64,000 bases of DNA. Origin: CAVXHQ01 sp963761735 (GTDB lineage: Bacteria; Pseudomonadota; Alphaproteobacteria; Rhodobacterales; Rhodobacteraceae). Positions within the stretch are counted from its first letter, which is position 1. Every line of letters begins with the position of its first letter. Both the position numbers and the translations under genes were made by a program. Below are positions 17,137 to 26,612 of this stretch, one piece after another. Below the pieces are notes generated by a model. The model did not search any database, was not told the origin of the DNA, and saw only the letters and a program-made list of their open reading frames with translations. The stretch spans positions 620,001-684,000 of the forward strand of contig CAVXHQ010000005.1 in the NCBI GenBank assembly GCA_963761735.1, read 5' to 3'.

Positions 17137-17771
17137 TGGACGCGGATAGCATGCAGTCGCCGACGCCCGGTCAGACCGATCACGAGACCCCCGAAGGCTG
17201 GGCCGGCATCCTCGAACGTGGTGAGCGCATCCTGTGGCAAGGCGGGTCCGACGGGCGCATCAACTGGGCGGATCTGATCGGCGTTCAGACCGTCTTCGGC
17301 ATCTTCTTCACCGGCTTTTCCGTGTTCTGGGTGACGATGGCCGCGTCGATGATGGGCGATGGCCGGTCTGCGCCGCCTTTCCCGTTCACGCTGTTTCCGC
17401 TGTTCGGGATACCGTTTATCCTCGTTGGTCTGCAGATGGTGATTGGCCGGCTGTTCACCGACGCCTGGAAACGCCGCCATACCCATAACACGCTGACGAC
17501 AAGGGCCGCCTACGTCGCGACGAACACCTTCGGCAAACGCAAGCTGGAGCGGACGGGCGTGGACGAGATGACGACGCTGGAGCTGGAAGACGGCACGCCG
17601 GGGACCGTCTGGTTCGGCGAGAAGATCACCCATTCGACGTCGTATAACAAAGGACGCCAACGCAGCCGCACCCACCGCCGGCGGTTGGGATTTCGCCAGA
17701 TCGAAAGCCCGCGCGAGGTTTTCGGTCTGCTGCGCGATGCCATTGCGGCGAATGAGGACACCGCGCCCTAG
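17133..17771 (+). CDS. Second membrane-anchored PH-like domain protein
   Basis: 212 residues, paralogous to the preceding protein. The segment GERILWQGGSDGRINWADL is followed by two hydrophobic helices near residues 46-70 and 81-108 and then a basic soluble domain (TRAAYVATNTFGKRKLERTG). The C-terminal part is rich in Arg (RQRSRTHRRRLGFRQIE). The start overlaps the previous stop as ATGA; ATG 17136 in the same frame is an equally possible start one codon later. The final stop lies 66 bp from the convergent aglK stop. No enzyme motif is visible; a membrane-lipid or protein-binding role is only a guess from the fold. Confidence 0.72.
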   Translation: MMDADSMQSPTPGQTDHETPEGWAGILERGERILWQGGSDGRINWADLIGVQTVFGIFFTGFSVFWVTMAASMMGDGRSAPPFPFTLFPLFGIPFILVGLQMVIGRLFTDAWKRRHTHNTLTTRAAYVATNTFGKRKLERTGVDEMTTLELEDGTPGTVWFGEKITHSTSYNKGRQRSRTHRRRLGFRQIESPREVFGLLRDAIAANEDTAP

Positions 17772-17837
17772 ACGGCGAATGGACCCCGTCCCCGCCGCGC
17801 AGGACACCACGCGCCGTGGCATCCCGCGCGGACGCCC

Positions 17838-18926
<1,089 letters not shown>

Positions 18927-18937
18927 TGCGGTGCCCC

Positions 18938-20092
18938 CTATTTAACGGACCCGGCCAACAGGCCGCGCACCAGATAGCGTTGCAGAGTGAAGAAGACGAG
19001 AAGCGGGACGGCGATCGACACGAAGGCCGCCGAGGCAAGGATGCCCCAGTCGCCGCCGCGCGAGCCCAGAAGGTCGTCGGCGATCTTGACGGTCATCACC
19101 TTGGCCTCGTCGTTGGACGGCAGGAACACCTTTGCCACGAGCAGGTCGTTCCAGGTCCACAGGAACTGAAAGATTGCAAAGGCGGCAAGCGCCGGGAACG
19201 ACAGGGGCAGGACGATCTTGGTAAAGATCTGAAAGTCGGTGGCGCCGTCGACCTTGCAGCTCTCGATGATGTCGCGCGGCAGGCCGATCATGTAATTTCG
19301 CAAAAGATACACGGCGAGCGGTAGTCCGAAGGCGGTATGCGCCAGCCAGATGCCAAGGAACGACTGCCCCACGCCGATCATGTTGTGAAACCGCAGCATC
19401 GGCACCAGCGCCAGTTGCAGCGGCACGACCAGCAGCCCGACGATGCAGGCGATCAACACGCCGCGTCCGGTGAATTCCATCCACGCCAGCGCATAGGCGG
19501 CGAAGGCCGCGATCAGGATCGGGATGATGGTCGCCGGGATCGTGACGGTCAGCGTGTTGATAAACGCGCGGTCCATGCCCGAGGCCGACAGCACCGTGCG
19601 ATAGTTGTCGAGGCTGAAACTCGGCGCGGTGGAGGCGATGAAATAGATCCGCGGGCCGCGGTTTCCGGGCTCTTCGGTGACGGTATAGCGATAGGTGCCG
19701 TCGGCGTTGACGATCAGGCTTTCACCGTCGCCGAGATCTGCCACCTCACCGGCGGCATAGGCGCCGGGCTCCCGGCCGCTGTCGCCGAAATCGGCGACCG
19801 TGCCGGTGCCGTCCTGAAAATTTTCGGCGATGTCGGCGTCGTCGAACACCGTGCCGGTCATCACCCAGAGGTCGCCGTCGCGTTCCACCGCGTCGGTGGC
19901 CGCGCTGCTGCGGAACGATTGCTCGACCGCAAAGGGCGCCTGCCACCAGCCTGTCGCCGAGATCGCGTCATCGTCGCGGAACGACGAGATCAGCAGCCCC
20001 AGCGTGGGGATCAGCCAGATCATGACGAGCGTCAGAACGGTGATGCGGATGACCCAGATCAGGCCCGATTTCTTGCCGGCTATGTTGTCCAT
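18938..20092 (-). CDS. aglG: Alpha-glucoside-type ABC transporter permease (AglG)
   Basis: 384 residues, with six inner-membrane helices of the MalG type. Between helix 1 (residues 12-33) and helix 2 there is a periplasmic insertion of about 130 acidic residues, as is usual for AglG. The ABC coupling motif lies near residue 285 (IIESCKVDGATDFQIFTKIV). The start is ATG 20092 with GGGAGGA upstream. It follows aglF by 13 bp. With AglF it forms the channel for a sugar bound by AglE; trehalose, maltose or sucrose are the substrates known for the rhizobial system, not demonstrated here. Confidence 0.92.
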   Translation of the reverse strand: MDNIAGKKSGLIWVIRITVLTLVMIWLIPTLGLLISSFRDDDAISATGWWQAPFAVEQSFRSSAATDAVERDGDLWVMTGTVFDDADIAENFQDGTGTVADFGDSGREPGAYAAGEVADLGDGESLIVNADGTYRYTVTEEPGNRGPRIYFIASTAPSFSLDNYRTVLSASGMDRAFINTLTVTIPATIIPILIAAFAAYALAWMEFTGRGVLIACIVGLLVVPLQLALVPMLRFHNMIGVGQSFLGIWLAHTAFGLPLAVYLLRNYMIGLPRDIIESCKVDGATDFQIFTKIVLPLSFPALAAFAIFQFLWTWNDLLVAKVFLPSNDEAKVMTVKIADDLLGSRGGDWGILASAAFVSIAVPLLVFFTLQRYLVRGLLAGSVK

Positions 20093-20105
20093 CGCCCGTC
20101 CTCCC

Positions 20106-21302
20106 TCAGCGCAGTTCTTTGCGCGCTTGTCTGATGTTCGAAATCATCACAGGCGACACGATGAGCATGATCAGGATTGCGACCGCAGTCGCCCTGCCGT
20201 CGTCGCGGAACATGTACTGCATCATATAGCTGGGCATGATCTGCGTGCCGAAATTGCCGCCCGTCATCGCATAGACGATGTCGAAGATCTTCAGCGTGCC
20301 GATGGTGATCGTGGTCCAGACCACGATGATCGTCGAGGTGATCTGCGGCACCTGGATGCGGGTAAAGATCTGCAACGGGTTGGCACCGTCGATAGTGGCG
20401 GCCTCGATGGTGTCCTCGGGGACGCCGCGCAGTGCGGCGGACAGGATCACCATGGCAAATCCGGTCTGCACCCAGATCAGCAGGACCATCAGGAAAAAGT
20501 TGTTCCAGAACGGCACCTGCAGCGGATCGAAGGGGGCCAGCGGACGGTTGGCGGTGAACGTGCTCCACAGGCTGTCCAGCATGCTCCACCCCAGCGCCAG
20601 AAGAACGAGGAGGGTCAAGAGCGCCAGCAGCGCCTGCCACAGCACGACCGGCGTGCGCATCGTGCTGAGCACGTAGATGCCGTAGGCGATGATGGCGACG
20701 ATGGCCGCAAGGATCAGCACCGGAATCGCCCAGGCGAACACGATGCTCTGCCAGCTCGTTTCGGGGGATGTCACGATGGCGTTGACGACGCCGATGTTGG
20801 GATCGTTGTAATAGACGAATTTCCAGATCAGCGAGGCACCCACGAACGAGATCGCCATCGGCATGAAGATGATGGATTTCGCGATATTGCCCCATTTCAG
20901 CTTATCGGTCATCTGCGCGATGACGAGGCCCAGGAACGTCGACGCGGCGGGTACGAACAGCGCCCAGAGCACGTTGTTGAAGAACGCGACGCGGAATTCG
21001 CTGTCGCCGATCAGGGTGGTGTAATTTCCAAGCCCGACAAAGTCGTTTTCATTGCGCCCGTACAGCGAGCGGATGAACGAGCCGACGACCGGGTAGGCCA
21101 GATAGAGGCCCAGCGCCAGAATGGTCGGAAACAGGAACAGCCAGGGCCGGATCGTCGACGCGCGGTTGATGTTGCGCGAGATGTTTGGTCCCTTGGCCGG
21201 GAAAATAACCTTGTCGATCAACATGTTAGACAGGAAGAAGTAGGCAAAGCACCCCCCCACGCCAACGACGATCGTGATCAGGCCTTGAATGATCGGGCTC
21301 AT
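20106..21302 (-). CDS. aglF: Alpha-glucoside-type ABC transporter permease (AglF)
   Basis: 398 residues of the MalF type with eight or so helices. It opens with MSPIIQGLITIVVGVGGC, and the second helix group begins at TIRPWLFLFPTILALGLYL. The coupling segment EDTIEAATIDGANPLQIFTR near residue 320 has the EAA pattern with a conserved Gly. ATG 21302 is preceded by GGGAGGAAG, which decides the start over an upstream in-frame codon. The gene lies 111 bp after aglE. It is longer than E. coli-type UgpA because of extra N-terminal helices, which is normal for this subgroup. Confidence 0.92.
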   Translation of the reverse strand: MSPIIQGLITIVVGVGGCFAYFFLSNMLIDKVIFPAKGPNISRNINRASTIRPWLFLFPTILALGLYLAYPVVGSFIRSLYGRNENDFVGLGNYTTLIGDSEFRVAFFNNVLWALFVPAASTFLGLVIAQMTDKLKWGNIAKSIIFMPMAISFVGASLIWKFVYYNDPNIGVVNAIVTSPETSWQSIVFAWAIPVLILAAIVAIIAYGIYVLSTMRTPVVLWQALLALLTLLVLLALGWSMLDSLWSTFTANRPLAPFDPLQVPFWNNFFLMVLLIWVQTGFAMVILSAALRGVPEDTIEAATIDGANPLQIFTRIQVPQITSTIIVVWTTITIGTLKIFDIVYAMTGGNFGTQIMPSYMMQYMFRDDGRATAVAILIMLIVSPVMISNIRQARKELR

Positions 21303-21413
21303 CGCTTCCTCCCTGCGATATCGTCTTTCCCGCCCGGCCCTCACCTGCCTGTCGGAAATGGTCCCGCGCGACCGTTGCCCTTTCCCGGGTCCGGTCGCGC
21401 GGTGTCGTATCGT

Positions 21414-22772
21414 CTACTGGATGCTGTTCCAGCGCTCTTCGATGGTGTCGGCAACCGACTGGGCATCGGCGCCGGTGGTGTAATCCACCATGCCGGTCCA
21501 GAATGCCGCCGTCCCGATCTCGCCCGGCATCAGGTCCGATCCGTCGAACCGGAACGACGTCGCCGTCGTCAGGATCTCGCCCAGATTGCGTTGCAGGTCA
21601 CTGGTGTACAGATCGAGGTTTGCCGACAGGTGCGGCGTCAGGAACTGGCCCTGCGTCATCATCAGTTCGTGGGCGATGGGTGTCTTGAGAAAGTCGATAA
21701 AGCCCAGCGTCACGTCGTTGGTGTTGGTGATCGTGGCGATACCGCCCGAGCCGAGCACCGGACGCCCCAGATCGCTGTCCGCGAAGGCCGGGAAGTAGAA
21801 GAACTCGTAGTCGATGCCCGCCTCGACGTCTTCGGGGAAGAAGATCGGGATGAACGACGCCTGCTTGTGCATGTAGCAGGCGGGCGGAAAGTCGAACAGA
21901 CCGTCGGGGGCGTCGCGGAAATCGGTCGTGGCGACGACGTTCGGGCCGCCGGGGGTGTAATCCGGGTTCAGCGCGAACTGGCCGTAAAGTTCGATGGCGG
22001 CGACGACGCGCGGGTCGTTGAACGGCATCTCGTGGTCGACCCACTGGTCATATTCCTCGACCGTCACGGTCCGCAGCATCATGTCCTCGACCCAGTCGGT
22101 CGCGGGCCAGCCGGTTGCCGCGCCCGATCCCAGACCGATGCACCAGGGCGTGCCGCCGTCGGCGACGATCTGGTCGGTGAGGGCGATGATCTCTTCCATC
22201 GTCTCGGGGATGTCATAGCCGGCCTCTTCGAAGGCCTCGGGCGAATACCAGACGAGGGATTTGACGTCCGTGCCGAAGAACAGGCCGTACATGCCGTCCT
22301 CGCCATCGGCGCCGGTGTATGTCGCAAGATCGGCCCAGGAGGAACCGGCTGCGTAGTTCGCCTCGACCCATGTGCGCAGCTCATCGTCGAACGGCTGAAG
22401 GACGCCTTGCGCGGCAAGATCCTTGGCCAGACCGGGCTGCGGGAACAGCGCCACGTCGGGCAGGCCGCCGGCGCGCGATGCGATGACGATGTCCTGCTCG
22501 AAGCTCTCGGAGCCGGAATAGTTGACCGTCGCCCCCGTCGCTTCGAGGAAGTAGGCGTAAAGGTTGTTGAAACGCTGCGCGTCGTCGCCGGTGGTCGCAC
22601 CGGTCACGTTGATCGACTGGCCTGCGTAATCGTGGGTGTCGGCAAATTCCTGATAGCTGTCCCAGCTGAAGTCGCCTTCGCCGATCGGCACGATCAGGTC
22701 CTGTGCAAAGCTTGCTGTTGCCGAAAACGCGAGCAGAGCCGCGACGCTGACGCCGGATGTAATCCTGGTCAC
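21414..22772 (-). CDS. aglE: Alpha-glucoside-type ABC transporter substrate-binding protein (AglE)
   Basis: 452 residues. A Sec signal peptide (ITSGVSVAALLAFSATASFA, cut before QDLIV) shows periplasmic location. The mature protein has the family-1 sugar-binding pattern: GDDAQRFNNLYAYF near residue 62, SRAGGLPDVALFPQPG near 94, and a C-terminal TGAAF-type region (GTAAFWTGMVDYTTG). The start codon is GTG 22772 with a strong GGGAGG 8 bp before it. It heads the aglEFGK run. The 400 bp upstream are noncoding and contain a 15-bp minisatellite. No LacI-type aglR is in the window. Confidence 0.92.
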   Translation of the reverse strand: MTRITSGVSVAALLAFSATASFAQDLIVPIGEGDFSWDSYQEFADTHDYAGQSINVTGATTGDDAQRFNNLYAYFLEATGATVNYSGSESFEQDIVIASRAGGLPDVALFPQPGLAKDLAAQGVLQPFDDELRTWVEANYAAGSSWADLATYTGADGEDGMYGLFFGTDVKSLVWYSPEAFEEAGYDIPETMEEIIALTDQIVADGGTPWCIGLGSGAATGWPATDWVEDMMLRTVTVEEYDQWVDHEMPFNDPRVVAAIELYGQFALNPDYTPGGPNVVATTDFRDAPDGLFDFPPACYMHKQASFIPIFFPEDVEAGIDYEFFYFPAFADSDLGRPVLGSGGIATITNTNDVTLGFIDFLKTPIAHELMMTQGQFLTPHLSANLDLYTSDLQRNLGEILTTATSFRFDGSDLMPGEIGTAAFWTGMVDYTTGADAQSVADTIEERWNSIQ

Positions 22773-23173
22773 TCAATATCCTCCCAATGAGCGCGCTTCT
22801 GGTGTCCGAAGCGTTTTGGACTATGGGAGTGCCAACAAGTTCGAAGTCAACAGCGAATAGCCGGGGAGCGGCAACTTGGCCCCTTGCGGCGGCGACACCG
22901 GCGACGCCGTCAGCCGCGCCAACAGCGCCGGTGCGAAGACAACCGATCCGCCCTGCGACTGCCACGCCGTCATCGGGCGGCGCTGGCCCGATCGCCGCCA
23001 AACATCGCGATTTTTGGCGTGCGGCGGCGATCTGGCAGCACCGACACGGCCAGCCCCGACACGGCCGGCCCCGACGCGGCCACCACTGACACGGCCAGCG
23101 CCGACGCGGCCACCACTGACGCGGCCGCCACTGACACGGCCAGCCCCGACACCGCCAGCGCCGAAACCCCGGA
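22773..23173. other. Non-genic gap upstream of aglE
   Basis: About 400 bp between the phosphohexomutase stop and aglE. The part next to aglE (22780-22860) is less GC-rich and should hold the aglE promoter, though I see no convincing -35/-10 pair. The part nearer the mutase is the 15-bp minisatellite at 23041-23164. Frames running through the gap are products of composition and repeat periodicity. Confidence 0.6.
23041..23164. repeat. 15-bp minisatellite, eight imperfect units
   Basis: Eight consecutive 15-bp units, close to GACACGGCCAGCCCC, with variants at a few positions, just past the phosphohexomutase stop codon. On the plus strand they would spell repeats such as DTASP, DAATT and DTASA. 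The run lies between two stop-delimited genes and belongs to neither, so I treat it as noncoding. Confidence 0.8.
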
Positions 23174-24619
23174 TCACCCCGGTGTCGCCGTCAGGCGTCT
23201 GGCAAGGACACTCATCGCCTCCGCCGTCAGGCTCTGCGCGGCCTGCGCGCTGTCCGCCTCGACATAAATGCGAAACTCCGGCGCATTGCCCGATGGGCGC
23301 AGATGCAACACCGTTCCCACGGCGTCGGTCATGCGCAACCCGTCGGTCGTATCCACGGTGTGCGCCGCGGCAAGCCCGACAGAGGCCAGAAGCGCCGCCC
23401 TTTCCGACGGGTCGCCCGTCAGCACCGACAGCAGGGCGCCCGACGCCTCGACCGGCACGCCCTCCAGGCGGTCCGCCGCGGTAAATCGCGCGGGTTCTGC
23501 CGCGATGCGGGCCGCCACATCGAAGGCCCCGGAGGCCTGACGCGCGGCCACCAGCGTCGCGAGGATCGGCAGAACGCAGTCGCGGGTCGCCAGTGCGGGC
23601 AGGGTTTGCGCGTGCGCCTGGCCAGAACCCGCCGGGACCGAGCCGATCCGCGCATCGAAGCCCAGAAGATAGCCGCCGTTCGCCTCGTAGCCCACGACGC
23701 GGCGCCCGGCGGCGGCCTGCATCGCCGCGATGACATAGGGCGATCCGATACGGCTGCGCACGACATCGAACAGGCCGAGCCGGTCGATGCCGCTGTTGGA
23801 CGAGACCGGTGTCACGACGACTTCTGCCGCCAGAAACGCCGATGTGATCTGACCCAGAACGTCGCCCGCGACGACCTCGCCGGCCGCGTCCGTCAGCAGC
23901 GGGCGGTCCGCGTCGCCGTCGGTCGAGACGATGGCATCGAGCGGCGCGCCGCGCGTGGCGGCATCCGTGGCCCAGTCGCGCAGCTGCGCGCGAACGCCCG
24001 CGTCGACCGCTTCGGTATCGACGGGAATGAAGCTGTCCGAACGCCCCAGTTCGACGACCTCGGCCCCCAGATCGGCCAGAAGCGACAGCAACAGGTCCCG
24101 TCCGACCGAAGAATGCGAATAGACGCCAATCCGCGCGCCCGACAGCGGATCTGCGCCAAAGGCATCGCGGTAGCGCGCGTGAAATCGGTGCGTGGCCTCC
24201 TTGTCGTGGGTGAGGTCCGCCGAAAGGCCGCGCGGCGCGCGCCCCAATGCCGCAAGGATCTCGGCCTCGATGGTTTTGGTGATCTCCCCCGCGACGGTAT
24301 AGAATTTCAGGCCGTTGCGGTCCGCCGGGATATGGCTGCCGGTGACCATCACTGCCGCCGCCCCGCCCGCGAGGGCCGCCAGTGCCAGCGCCGGTGTCGG
24401 CAGCGCGCCGCAATCCACCACGGGCACGCCCGCATCGCGCGCGGTCTGTGCCACGACCGTCGCCAGATGCGGCGAACTGTCGCGCAGATCGCGCCCGACA
24501 TAGAGCGCGGGGCCGGTATCGCAGGCCGCAAGGAAGGCGCGCACATGATCGGCGACCAGCGTATCGGTCAGCTCGACGACAAGGCCGCGCAGGCCGCTCG
24601 TGCCGAATTTCGGTGCCAT
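23174..24619 (-). CDS. Phosphohexomutase (phosphomannomutase/phosphoglucomutase family)
   Basis: 481 residues of the alpha-D-phosphohexomutase superfamily, which moves phosphate between C6 and C1 of hexose phosphates. The catalytic serine loop is TGSHIPADRNGLKFY near residues 90-104, in the GSHIP form rather than ASHNP. The metal loop is STDGDADRPLL near 230. The sugar-specificity loop GYEANGGYLLG is near 310, and the phosphate-binding loop RPSGNAPEFRIYVE is near 445. The EANGG loop fits phosphomannomutases or dual enzymes better than GlmM. Start ATG 24619 has GAGGAG upstream. It lies between the polyamine-type ABC genes and aglE and could serve sugar uptake or polysaccharide synthesis. Confidence 0.88.
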   Translation of the reverse strand: MAPKFGTSGLRGLVVELTDTLVADHVRAFLAACDTGPALYVGRDLRDSSPHLATVVAQTARDAGVPVVDCGALPTPALALAALAGGAAAVMVTGSHIPADRNGLKFYTVAGEITKTIEAEILAALGRAPRGLSADLTHDKEATHRFHARYRDAFGADPLSGARIGVYSHSSVGRDLLLSLLADLGAEVVELGRSDSFIPVDTEAVDAGVRAQLRDWATDAATRGAPLDAIVSTDGDADRPLLTDAAGEVVAGDVLGQITSAFLAAEVVVTPVSSNSGIDRLGLFDVVRSRIGSPYVIAAMQAAAGRRVVGYEANGGYLLGFDARIGSVPAGSGQAHAQTLPALATRDCVLPILATLVAARQASGAFDVAARIAAEPARFTAADRLEGVPVEASGALLSVLTGDPSERAALLASVGLAAAHTVDTTDGLRMTDAVGTVLHLRPSGNAPEFRIYVEADSAQAAQSLTAEAMSVLARRLTATPG

Positions 24620-24750
24620 TCGGATCGTCTCCTCAACAACGGGATCGTGGTCGCAAGGCCCTGACCGGTCCTGCAAGGCCGCAGGATACCGGCGGGACAG
24701 GGCCGTGTCCGGGATATGGCGGAGCCCGCGAAGGCCCCGCCACGGACCGC

Positions 24751-25776
24751 CTATTTCACCAGATCGGTCCAGATCGCGGTGTACAGCTCGGTGGCACTCG
24801 GCGGGCAGGTCGGCAGGAACTGACCGGCGGCGACGAATTCTTCTGGTACGTTGATCTCGGGCGCGGTCAGCATCTCTTCGGGCATGAATGCATCCGAGCC
24901 GTCGATGCCGTTGGCATAGCGCGCAAACTCCGAGATCATCGCCGCGTTTTCGGGCCGCATGATGAAATCGAGGAACTGGTATGCCTCGTCCACGTTCGTG
25001 GCGTCCGACAACAGCCCGACCGAATCCATCCACAGCGGATAGCCCTCGACGGGATAGCCATAGACCACATCGGGGTTGTTCAGCCGCGCCCGCATGGTCG
25101 AGCCGTTCCAGTTGACGCTTGCCGCATAATCGCCCGTCTACAGCTTGTCCGTGGCGCCGTAATCCATCGACAGCCAGCTGTCCTTGGCCGCGTCGAGCAG
25201 GTCGCGGACCTCGCGCAGCACGTCCAGATCCTCGGTGCAGGCCGCGCCGCCGACATTGAAGATCGCCAGTGCCATGACGTCGTTCATCTCGGGCACGACG
25301 TTGACCTGACCGACCAGCGCCTCGGGCGGCCGCAGGAAAATGTCGGAGGTGTTGACGTCGCCGTCGTAGATGCTCGTGTTGACGGCGACGCCGGTGGTGC
25401 CCCACTGCCACGGCACGGTGTGGACGCGGCCCGGATCCCAGTCGACGTCGATCCAGCGGTCGGCGATATTGCCGAAATTGCTCAGCCGCGACTGGTCGAG
25501 TTCTGCCAGCAGGCCCTTTTCGACATAGATCGGCACATAGTTGGCCGACGGCACGACCAGGTCGAAGCCGGATCCGCCCGCCTCGATTTTCGCCAGCGCC
25601 GTGGTGTTGCTGTCGTAATCGGTGACGGTGACGTCGATGCCGGTCTCGGCGGTGAACGCCTCGATCATCTCGGGCGAGGTATAGTTGCCCCAGTTGTACA
25701 GGTTCAGCGTGCCTTCGGCGTGGGCCGCGACGGCGCCGCCGATCAGGGCCGTGGTGGCGAACAACAGGTTTTTCAT
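24751..25776 (-). pseudogene. Polyamine-type ABC substrate-binding protein (PotD/PotF-like) interrupted by an in-frame TAG
   Basis: The frame from ATG 25776 to the stop at 24751 has 341 codons, the normal size for PotD/PotF. It encodes a signal peptide (NLLFATTALIGGAVAAHA) and a mature protein starting GTLNLYNWGNYTSPE. Codon 213 (25138-25140) is TAG. The frame continues unchanged on both sides: DYGATDKL, stop, TGDYAASVNWNGS, which is family-like sequence. No insertion or deletion is needed to join the halves. So the gene is a recent nonsense allele, a sequencing error, or read through. A truncated product of 212 residues would lack half of the second lobe. GGAGA precedes the start. The cognate permeases and ATPase upstream are intact. 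Confidence 0.85.
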
Positions 25777-25805
25777 CGGGTTTCTCCGTTGGTTTGGTGC
25801 GGGGG

Positions 25806-26612
25806 TCAGCCCCGCTTGCGGGTGACGAGGGAAAACAGGATCAGGATCGCGATGCTGAGCGCCAGCAGCACCGTCGAGATCGCGTTGACCTCGGGGGTAA
25901 GGGCGCGGCGCAACTGGCCCAGCATATACGTCGGCAGGGTATCCTGACCGGCGGATTTCACGAATTCGGTGATGATGACATCGTCGAGCGAGATGATGAA
26001 CGCGAGCATCGCGCCCGCGATCACGCCCGGCGCCAGCAGCGGCAGCGTGACGTGGCGAAACGCCTGCCAGGGCGTGGCGTACAGGTCGGCGGCGGCGGTT
26101 TCCATGTTGGCGTCCATGCCTTCGAGGCGGGCCTTGATCGGCAGATAGGCAAAGGGCACGCAGAACGCGGAATGGGCGATTATCAGATACCCCAGACCGG
26201 TATAGCCGGTGGCGATCCTGATCGACGAAAAGAAGATCAGCAGGGCGACGGCGGTGACGATTTCGGGCACCATCAGCGGCTGATTGATGATGATATAGAT
26301 CAGCGACTGGCCTGTGTAGCGGCCGCGCCGCGTCGTCCCCAGGGCAGCCATCGTGGCGACGGTGGTGGCAATGACGCTCGCCCATGTAGCGATGATGAAC
26401 GAGCGGACGGCGGCGCCCTGTACCGCCTCGTTCTGCGCCGCCAGCGCGTACCATTTAAGCGAGAATCCGCCCCAGAGGTTGACGGATTCGCCCGCGTTGA
26501 AACTGTAGAGCACGAGCGTCACGATCGGCGCATAGAGCAGCACGAACGCCACCATCGCGATGAATGTAAAGCCGGGCAGGGTGGTGATGTCGAAGGCGCG
26601 GGGTCTAGCCAT
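25806..26612 (-). CDS. Polyamine-type ABC transporter permease (PotC/PotI-like)
   Basis: 268 residues with six membrane helices, the second permease of a spermidine/putrescine-type importer. The coupling motif LEGMDANMETAAADLYATPW near residues 160-180 has the EAA-type pattern, and LDDVIITEF is the usual PotC-like segment near 205. It opens with helix 1 after a short basic N-terminus (MARPRAFDI). ATG 26612 lies within the end of the previous permease gene (8-bp overlap), with GGGAGGAG upstream. It is followed 29 bp later by the interrupted binding-protein gene. Substrate class is inferred from family only. Confidence 0.92.
   Translation of the reverse strand: MARPRAFDITTLPGFTFIAMVAFVLLYAPIVTLVLYSFNAGESVNLWGGFSLKWYALAAQNEAVQGAAVRSFIIATWASVIATTVATMAALGTTRRGRYTGQSLIYIIINQPLMVPEIVTAVALLIFFSSIRIATGYTGLGYLIIAHSAFCVPFAYLPIKARLEGMDANMETAAADLYATPWQAFRHVTLPLLAPGVIAGAMLAFIISLDDVIITEFVKSAGQDTLPTYMLGQLRRALTPEVNAISTVLLALSIAILILFSLVTRKRG

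Noticed and set aside
19830..22790. Long open plus-strand frame opposite aglE, aglF and aglG
   Set aside because: Antisense to three recognisable ABC genes; no signal, motif or ribosome site.
22821..23164. Extension of coding frames through the 15-bp minisatellite
   Set aside because: The mutase frame stops at 23174 and the aglE start has a strong ribosome site at 22772; frames through the repeat only reflect its period of five codons.
25138..25140. TAG read as pyrrolysine or selenocysteine
   Set aside because: No pyl genes or recoding signal are visible, and selenocysteine uses TGA; mutation or error is simpler.
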